The position numbers and the translations under genes are program-made. A stretch of DNA of 64,000 nucleotides from Lateolabrax maculatus (Eukaryota; Chordata; Actinopteri; Acropomatiformes; Lateolabracidae): the NCBI GenBank assembly GCA_031216445.1, contig CM062204.1, positions 15,063,001 to 15,127,000 on the forward strand, read 5' to 3'. This document shows positions 52,474 to 61,400 of this stretch, one piece after another. Position 1 is the first letter of the stretch; the number at the start of each line of letters is the position of its first letter. Below the pieces are notes generated by a model, which saw only the letters and a list, made by a program, of their open reading frames with translations, made no database searches and was not told the DNA's origin.

Positions 52474-55425
52474 CGAAAAGTGGCTGCTTATGCAAAGTCA
52501 TTTAGTTTTCCTGCTGGAATTGCTGGCTTAACCGGCTGTGAGCTAAGTGACGCTGAGGATGTTAATGGAGGTCACAAATAGTCACCAGTAATTAACAGGA
52601 GAACGGCACACACAAACACAGCGGCACATATACATACAAAGAAACATGATCCCTCCCACGCAAACACACACAGACAAAGAAAAATACTCAGCTTTCACTG
52701 TCAAAAACATTCTATCGAATTTGTTTTGTCTCGTCATTTGCAATTTTGAATGTTTTCTCACTGAACACAACGCAGGATGCTCTAAGGCTTCTGGAATACT
52801 ATGGAGGAGATAAAGGATAAAGCAGCCTTGAGCACGTCCTCCCGTCAGACATACACTCTGTAATAATTCAAACAGCTCACAGAAAAATAAACCAGGGGCT
52901 ACATAGCACTCATACGTCTACAAGGTCCAAAACTGTGTTGTGCACACACATAGTACAGTAAGACCATGACAGTACTCGCACACATCGGGGTTTCGTACAG
53001 TCTGTGCTGATTATACTTGAGCGACCTTGCCCACAGGAATTTAAGGAAAATCTCTCATCTCAGAATCTGACCCATACAATTTTTGTGCTTGCACCCAAGT
53101 GAGGTTTAAAGTCCTAATCCATGATTGGCGTATTCAAAGCAGACCATATGGATTATACGATATGGGCCGTGATTGGAATGCAGACCATGTGGACCCTGAT
53201 GGTTGAGCCAAAACTGCACTGTACATTATTAGGGATGGAGCTTGATATTGGTTGGTTCGCTCATATGGAAAAACTGCTTCACAAATCTTGGCTCAGTGAT
53301 TTTAAAAACCCTCCACACTCTCTGGAGCAGGACAATGTATAATGTGTGACATTACGATTGGCGTTAAGAATGTATTTATTGTACTCAAAACGTCTCAAAA
53401 ATCTCTATTCCACACGTAAAAAAAAAAACACAGCTTGCGTAAATTGTATTCCATGTGGAACAAAGCTCAACCAGCCTCCACTACTTATGCACAAGTACAT
53501 GCAGAAGATTATGTTACACCTTGAGCTGTAAAATGGGTTTGTTTGTTCATAATAGAGGTCAAGCAGGTCTTTTTTCCAGATATAGCTATATATTTTGTTA
53601 TTGGTCTTCCTCTTCTGCAGTTGTGAGATGCAAGAGCTTAGCAAAGTTCCACATGAGCAATAGAAGTCATGCATCATTAACCGTAATAGGAAGTCCCAAT
53701 CTGGTAAGGTTTGGGTAGTGGGAGTGAAAAACAAAAGATTGACCAATTAGGTTGTAACAACTGAAGTTACTTTTGCCCTATTTGCACAAGCCTCAATGGC
53801 TGCAGAGAGTAGCATTACTGTTAGAATCACACTGAACATAGTTTCAACCATCCGGAGTCCACTAGAGCCAGTCAACCTGCTACTCTATAGAAGGCATCCA
53901 AGGTTGAGAGGTTTGGCCATCACTGTCAACTATGACCATAGAGATGTAGAGCATGCTGCATTCATGGACAGTTTTTACTGACACGCATAGCTGACTCTGA
54001 AGAATAAGGATCACTGTATGTTACTTGACATTTTGATGCACGCAAGGACATACAGCAAATTCAGACTGACACAGTGACCCAGAATAAACCCCAAGGTTGG
54101 TCTGAATGTCAACATGCATTATCTGACCTGGCCTAACCCCTGTTCATGAGCCACAACACGGTAGCATGGATTGATGAAATGTCTATACATATTTACTATA
54201 CTGTACTATAAACCTGTATATTACACATTGGCAAGATAAACTCTCCTCACGCTCAGAGATATTTGAAAAAAATTGATTTAAACTTTTTATAAGAAGATCT
54301 GATAAAGAAAATAGGCTATGTGACACCACTTTTCCAGCTGGTTTCATGACAAATATCCAGAGAAAGTATTGCAACATCACTTTAAAAGAATAAGAGTCCA
54401 CAGTTCTGTTTACCACACAGGCCTGGATTTATACAAAGTAATTCTACAGTTCAGTAATGATGTGTGCACACTCATGTCTTGTGTGAAACTAGCTGACAGC
54501 ACTCTAATAGGAATGGCCAAATGCAGGTTGAACCCATATTCATTATCCTGCCTCATATGGGCTTTGTTAAAATTTTATTGTTTTACAAACATCCTCTTGA
54601 CAACCAACAGGATTTCCTGGCAAAAGAACGAACACAACTGGAGACAATTTACAGCATAAATCAGCTAAGCTAAAACAAAGCTAATACATAAGCTTTGACA
54701 TGTTATCTGGCCCATACGCAAGTCTGTGTAATATACACTGTAAATGCATTGTAAATCATTTCTGTGAAACAGACCAAATAACAAGATAATTTGTTTTTTT
54801 TTGTACTCTACATATTTATTATATTTAGGTAATTTGACATTCAAGAAATATAACACTAATAGCTTAATAAAGCAATGTTTTTGTCTCCTTTTCTGCCTTT
54901 GTTGGCAATTTTCTGAATTAGCCGCAAACTGTAATACAATTAATCTGAGGAAGGTTTTAGTGTTAGTATAGAAATAATGCCATGGAAAACTCAGCATTTG
55001 CAGTACAAACAATGTCAGAAAATACTTGTTTTTGCTTGTTTTTTCACAGGTTACGAGAAAAAAAAAGTTGCAAAATCCAGGCTGGTTTGAATACATATAT
55101 ATGTTTGTTTAAAAGCCACCTAAAGAAACTTCTGTTTTCAATTTATTCTGGGAACACTGCGTGTACCAAATCTGCTTTTTCTTATACATGTAGCAGCAAT
55201 GTGGTCAACCACTGACAGCAAGTTAGTAAACATCTCACAATTTTCTCTGCCAACAATGCAGTACGATCAGTGGTATTGGTCAGTGAACAGTTATGCCAAG
55301 CCTATGCCAACACAGCATGAATAATACTGTGCACATTTTTTATTTTATTATATTTACATTTTTATAATGATGGACTGTCCATACTTTGTAGTCAAATAAA
55401 TATGCATGCACACATGCTGTATATT

Positions 55426-55489
<64 letters not shown>

Positions 55490-58422
55490 CCAAAGAGGAT
55501 CCCACCCTTCTTACCGGCTGATCGGCCCTGTTGATACCGACCAGGAACAGTGACTCAGCGATGAAGAGGCTGATGCAGAGGTTCTTATGGATGGTGTTGC
55601 GGTCACTCTGCAGCCCACGGAAGAAGCAAAAGGTGAAGATGCAGATAAGCAGGCAAACCAGCGACAACAGGATCCCCACCCATGTGATGACGTCCAGGAG
55701 CAGGTCGTGCATGCTGTCTGCTTTCTGTGGAAAGTGAGGGAAAAGAGAGAGACAAGCTTGAGTGGATTATTTGATAGCCATTTGCAGCCACTATATTTAG
55801 CTATGTTTAGCTTCGGTTGGCGAAAAAACATACATGACTCATATTGATGTAACATGAAACATACTGTAGGAACAGACACACATCCCCCCTCCCCTGACTG
55901 ATGTGAGTCTGGCTCTGTGTCGCTGAGCGTTCAGGGCCACAGCTTTACGCTGTGTTGCACAGGTGTGCTGGCTCTATCCATCAGTGTCCTGCAAGCTGGC
56001 AGGCAGAGCAATGTTCAACATAGCACTGCTGTGATGGATCTACTGCTCAAACCCTCACATTGTGTTCACAAAGGGCTGCCAAGCTAGCTCTGACCATGAC
56101 CCCTTTAGAAGTAACACACATCCTCTGGCCCAGAGGGAGAGACTGGGTGTCACACAATATCCAGAGTTACAAGAGCCGATTTGTGAGAAGGAACTTGGTC
56201 TTAACGTAACAAAAGAGGGAGACAAAAAGTACTTATCCCACACACAGCGGGACAATGAGGTTTATATCCACCGCCCACAGTGGCTCATGGATATCAAAAT
56301 AAATAAGCCACTTTCACTTTCTGATTAGTTAAATTTCATTTTTACATAAAATAGGACCAGCAGCTTTTGTCTCTGATGGACGTTTCTATGGTAAATTAAA
56401 ATGTTTCTGTTTTGGTAATCCTGAACTCCATCAACTGAATCTTTTGAAGTGCATGTTTTTTTTTTTGTCAACCCAATGTCATCATCTGGCGTGATGAATC
56501 AATTGTAAAATTTCTCCTGCCAAGTATGATTACTCAGAGTCTGGAGAGTGATAATCTATCTTCCAGATGTTGTGGTCTCCTGCTATTCCTTCCTTCCCCT
56601 TTTTTTTAGAATCTGTTGACCAGCACTGCCAGCCACGGCTAATCAAATGATGAACAACTGACCCTTTGATCATGCCCGCCTCCCCCCGGCAGGCACAGCA
56701 GAATAAACGCCTACCTTGACCTCCACATGGGCCATGAGCACTGCAAAGCTGGTGAGGTGTGTGCAGGAGCAGCTGGTGTGTGTGCGATTGGTGGCCAGCA
56801 GACGACAGTCCTGTGTAGACCAGAATCCCGTCATGGTGCGCTTGGAGTAGCTCCAGAATGAACAGTTGGGATTGAAGTTCTCTTCCGAATGCTAGGGGCA
56901 AGGGAGAAGGAGGTAGGGAGAGGGAGAGAGAGAGAGAGAGAGGGAGAGAGAGAGAAGCGGAGTCCAAGAGGAAGAAATTGAGAGAGACAGGGACAAAAAG
57001 GAGGAGGGGTGGGGGAGCAGGAAGACAGAGAACAGATACTTAGTCATGGGGAGGTGGGAGGTAGAAGTGGTGGGAGAGCCAAGAAAAAGTGAGAAAAATG
57101 GTGGGAGGAATTGGTGGAGAAAGGGATGGAGAGGAAGAAACACAGAGAAGGAGTCAAGCACACACACAACAACAAAACAACAAACAGAAGGGACAGAATG
57201 CAAGAGTGCAGCAACAAATAAACATAGAGCCATGGCAGGAGGTGACAGTGCTGCGTCCGTGCTTGTTGTGTGAGATTCTGGAGTGTAGGAGCTGCTTGTG
57301 TTGTGTAAACTGATGAAGCTGTGTGTGTTGGGCATGTAAAGTTACTCTCAAAATGAGCAAGTGAAACAGTACGATCTTTTTGCTGCCAACAAGCTGGATC
57401 ACCAACTGGATCAGCATTTGCTTGTTGCATCGAGCACCACAATCCATGCAGTATGAAGCAATGTGGAATCATGCCCTTATTCAGTCCGCAGTTATTGTTA
57501 ATACCAGAGTTCATCGTCATTTGGAGCAAGTCAACATCAGTTGCAAGACTTTTGGATATCTAAACCATCACCATAAATGACACAGAACTTTAACATTTCA
57601 AGATCTAACATAACATAACACATCTCAAGTCTCAAGTCTGGAGTCTACAGCTCTGGTTATTACCATTTACAGCTGTTATTTAAAGTATTTCCTAAAACAG
57701 CTGGGCACTCTACTACTTTCAGCTGTGGATTGACACACATGTGGTGCTCCACTAAGTATTTATAGCACCAGTACGATATATGTGAAGTTTAATCAAAAGC
57801 AACTACAGTGGCCTATGCTCATTCTAATGAAGGAACATGTCATCCAGTGCAGTGCAATCGTGTGGCTTATTTATGTATTTTTTCTAAATTTGTTGGACAC
57901 AGGCACAGACAATAACATTTTTCAAGCTTTGACAATACTTGTCAGTTGGTTTTTTTTTTTTTTTTTTTACTATTACCAGCCTTATTCATTAACCACTATC
58001 TATGTCCCATTATCTCGCAGCAAGTTTTTTTTTTTTTTTTTATTGTTTACAAAAAAAAGTTATCACCTTGCACCTTTCTTACCTGCAGGTGTTTGACAGT
58101 GAAGACCACTGGCTCAGACAGGTAAACCTTATTGCTCTCCTTGTTAATGGATGCTGTGATGACCGGGGAGTTGACGATAACAGAGTAATTAGGGTAGACT
58201 GCCTCGCTGCTCAGTCTAACGCTTGCATTCTCTGTGGAGAGGTAGGAACCCAAGTTCCTGTACAGGACAAAGGCCATCCTGATCTCACCTGTAAGAAGAC
58301 ACACGGGAACATTGAGGAGGTGCTCTGGATAATTGTTGGCTTAAATCATGTTGACAAAAATAGACAGTGGGTGTGAGAAGGAGTGAGAGATTGAATATGG
58401 GAAAAAGCTTTGCAAGTGGGTT

Positions 58423-58473
<51 letters not shown>

Positions 58474-61400
58474 AGAGAGAGATGGGTCATAGGCCTCGAG
58501 ATTGAGAGGAAGAGAGAAAGTGAGATTTCTCTTCTACCATTTCTGCCGTGCTGTTTGAGAGTGCTGGCTGACAGCTGGATGGAGTTTCCGTGTAGTTCTG
58601 ACTGAGGAAATGTCAGGTCTGCTAGGTTCCCATCCGTGCTCAGCCGGGCCACTTCCAGCTCTGGAATACACACACACACAAACACACAACACCCTAATGT
58701 CAAGTCATAGCATAGCACGTTACATCAGGCTTGTTTTGCAGCCTCTTGTAATAACCATGTTTTCTCACTAAGTGCTTCACAGCAGAACACAAGCATGAAT
58801 CCTGAAGCAGTTTCTAGCTTCCTCTAAACAAAACATTGAAAAAAGCTTGACATGCATCAAGGTCAAATGAGTTGGATTTCTATACTAAAAAAGGTAACAA
58901 TGTCTCCAGGCAACTGGTCCAAAACATTGAGGTAGATAATCCAGCGTCTCTCTTGTATTGTGGGAATCTAATTTCACTATCCAGGTTCGTTAGCACATTC
59001 CCGATTACAGCTGTGTAATGTATTAGATAAAGTTTCTAATTAAGGACTAATTATACCTTTGGTGTATCGCTATCTTGTGCTTCCGAGTGATGTGGTGATT
59101 TAAACACTGCTTTCATGGTGAAAACAGCTCCCTGATCAAATAAACAACACAAGGACATGCTCAATTGGAAACGAGAGTGCAAGAGGAGGCGGAGTGGTAG
59201 AAGAGGGTGAAAGGAACGGAAGTTGAGGAGGTCAGGGAGAAGTGCTGGAAAGAGGTAAAAAAAAAAACTAAAGTGGGTAGTCAAAGGAGCAGAATGGATG
59301 AGAGATGGGAAACGACCCGATACATTGAGGGGAAAGGACTAGAGTGGCGTTGGTGGAAATGTTCTCTAACAGAGTACAAAAGATAGGGCACAAAGGCAGG
59401 AGATACTAAGGTCTGGGAGAGAGGAAATGGAGGTAAAGTAAGGCAGGCAGACATAAACACAGACACTGATATGCAAATACTGGCAGAAAGAAAGAGAAAC
59501 ACTGGTTAAGTGTCCCTCACTTGCACAAGAGCCAAACTAAACATTCAAGCTATGTACAGACACACACACGCGCGCACGTTAACACACCGACCCACCCACA
59601 CGCATGCACATACATGTACACACACATCCACATCCACACACAGCGGCGGGGTATCAAAACACGCTGAGTCTAATCTAATTAAAGCATCCTTGTCATGACA
59701 ATCCTCCTCCTATGAAACACACTTGTTCATTATCGTTATCACACATGCACGCTGTTACCGCTGTGTTATCCCTTCAAATCACTGTTTTGGTTCTAATAAT
59801 AACTATACACTATTTATTCATCTGCCTAATAGGCCTACTGCGCCACATAGTCACACACACAATCTAACACAATAATATCACCTACAGTAGCTGCAGCGGC
59901 TTCTTTAAAATGCGTCATTCAAATAATTTATTCCTGTCGTTCACTCTCCTCTGAAAGACTTGTAAAGGGGGGCTTAAAAAGTGCGATGAGGAGAGTAGAA
60001 CGGGAGGAGACGGAGAGACAGGGAAGTGAGGATGGAAGAAGAGAAAGCGAGATGAGAGGCGGTATCAGGCCGGTTATGAATAAAGGAAAGAGATAATCAT
60101 GGATGGATCTGCCCACTGGATTAGCTGGGAGGGAAGATTAACGCCATAAAAAGGAGAGGAATGTGGAGACAAAATTTTCCACAAAAAGATGATTTCCTGT
60201 TTTAAGTTCTGCAGCGATGTGGTAGCCTACATCTCAATGACTGTTTATGTAACCATATTCATGTGGTGCGTTCAGGAGGAGACAAATTGGAGGAGATACG
60301 AGTCTGAAATTATGTAAGATGAAATTGTGTAGGATGGCAGTTAAACTCAAGTAAGAACATGACAAAGTCATGTTGTACGGAGTGACTTTGTGGACTCTCT
60401 CTGTGATATGAAAAAATGCTGTGATGTTACTACCACGCTCTGTGACTTAAATAGCTGTGATTTCATTGCTTACTGGTGTGAAAGTGAGCAAAAAAAACCC
60501 TCAGAGCATCATTTGACATTCCACCACAACCATCACCCTCAAGCATGCACTCATCCAGTCATATTTTTTTACTCATCCTCCTCTCTCTTCTCCTGCTCCT
60601 CCTCCAGGTCTTTTCATTTCTGACTAAGTTACATACAAGCCTAATGAATCCTAGTAATGGAGAGATGATGTGTAGGACATTTTGAAGTATCAAATCAAAA
60701 GGGAGCAAACAGGATGATAATCAAGGGAAACATAAGTGAGTGCAACTCGCTGGTCGCTCTCCAGTATTTCTGCCTTTTTCCATGGCCCAATGATGAGAGG
60801 ATCAGTGAGAGAAGATGAGAAGAAATGATGGGAGGATGAGAAAGAGAGAGAAGAGGAAAGTGATGTGCACAACACCATAATAACTAGCTTTGTTCTGCTT
60901 TGTCAATTCCGCCTACAAGTGGAGGGAAAAAATACGGAGAAAATAAATAAATAAAAATGATTGTCTCTGGCAAACAATTCATCCCTGCCTTAGAAGCCTG
61001 GAGCCCATTTTTTTCTTCCATTATGTTAGATGAGGATGATTCTCTGTGGATTTGACCCTTCAAAGCACAACAACCTGGACTCCTTCATCAAGACCTGTTT
61101 TTGACACGTGTATGAAACATGCACATGCATAGTCTACTGCATATATATGTCTTGTGAATGCTTCCAACATGTAGAAATTTTGCACAAATAGTTCATCATA
61201 TCTGGCAAATTGCAATCACAGATATACTTATTTGAGTTATGCATTCTTTTCTTTTTTTCTTGCTTCTATATGGACATTTATGGAGCCAGTCAGGCATTAA
61301 GGGTAAAATTTTGATAATACTTTAGCACAAATTTCTTAATTTGTTCACTCACATAAGTACAGTAATACAGTACATTCAAACAACCTACTAATGAATACCT

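Larger units (their letters stand above)
51039..55514 (-). other. adgrl3 intron E-F (4476 nt)
   Basis: Largest intron in the window. It holds (CA)30 at 55429-55488, an A28 run at 52446-52473, CA-rich DNA at 52402-52442 and 52605-52680, and otherwise AT-rich unique-looking sequence. Open frames at 53121-53342 and 53796-53981 show no recognisable family and no splice logic, so I do not call them genes. Confidence 0.83.

Noticed and set aside
56892..57529. Overlapping minus frames of 147 and 161 codons upstream of exon D
   Set aside because: They lie in intron C-D, translate CT-rich sequence near the acceptor, and have no splice logic or family match.
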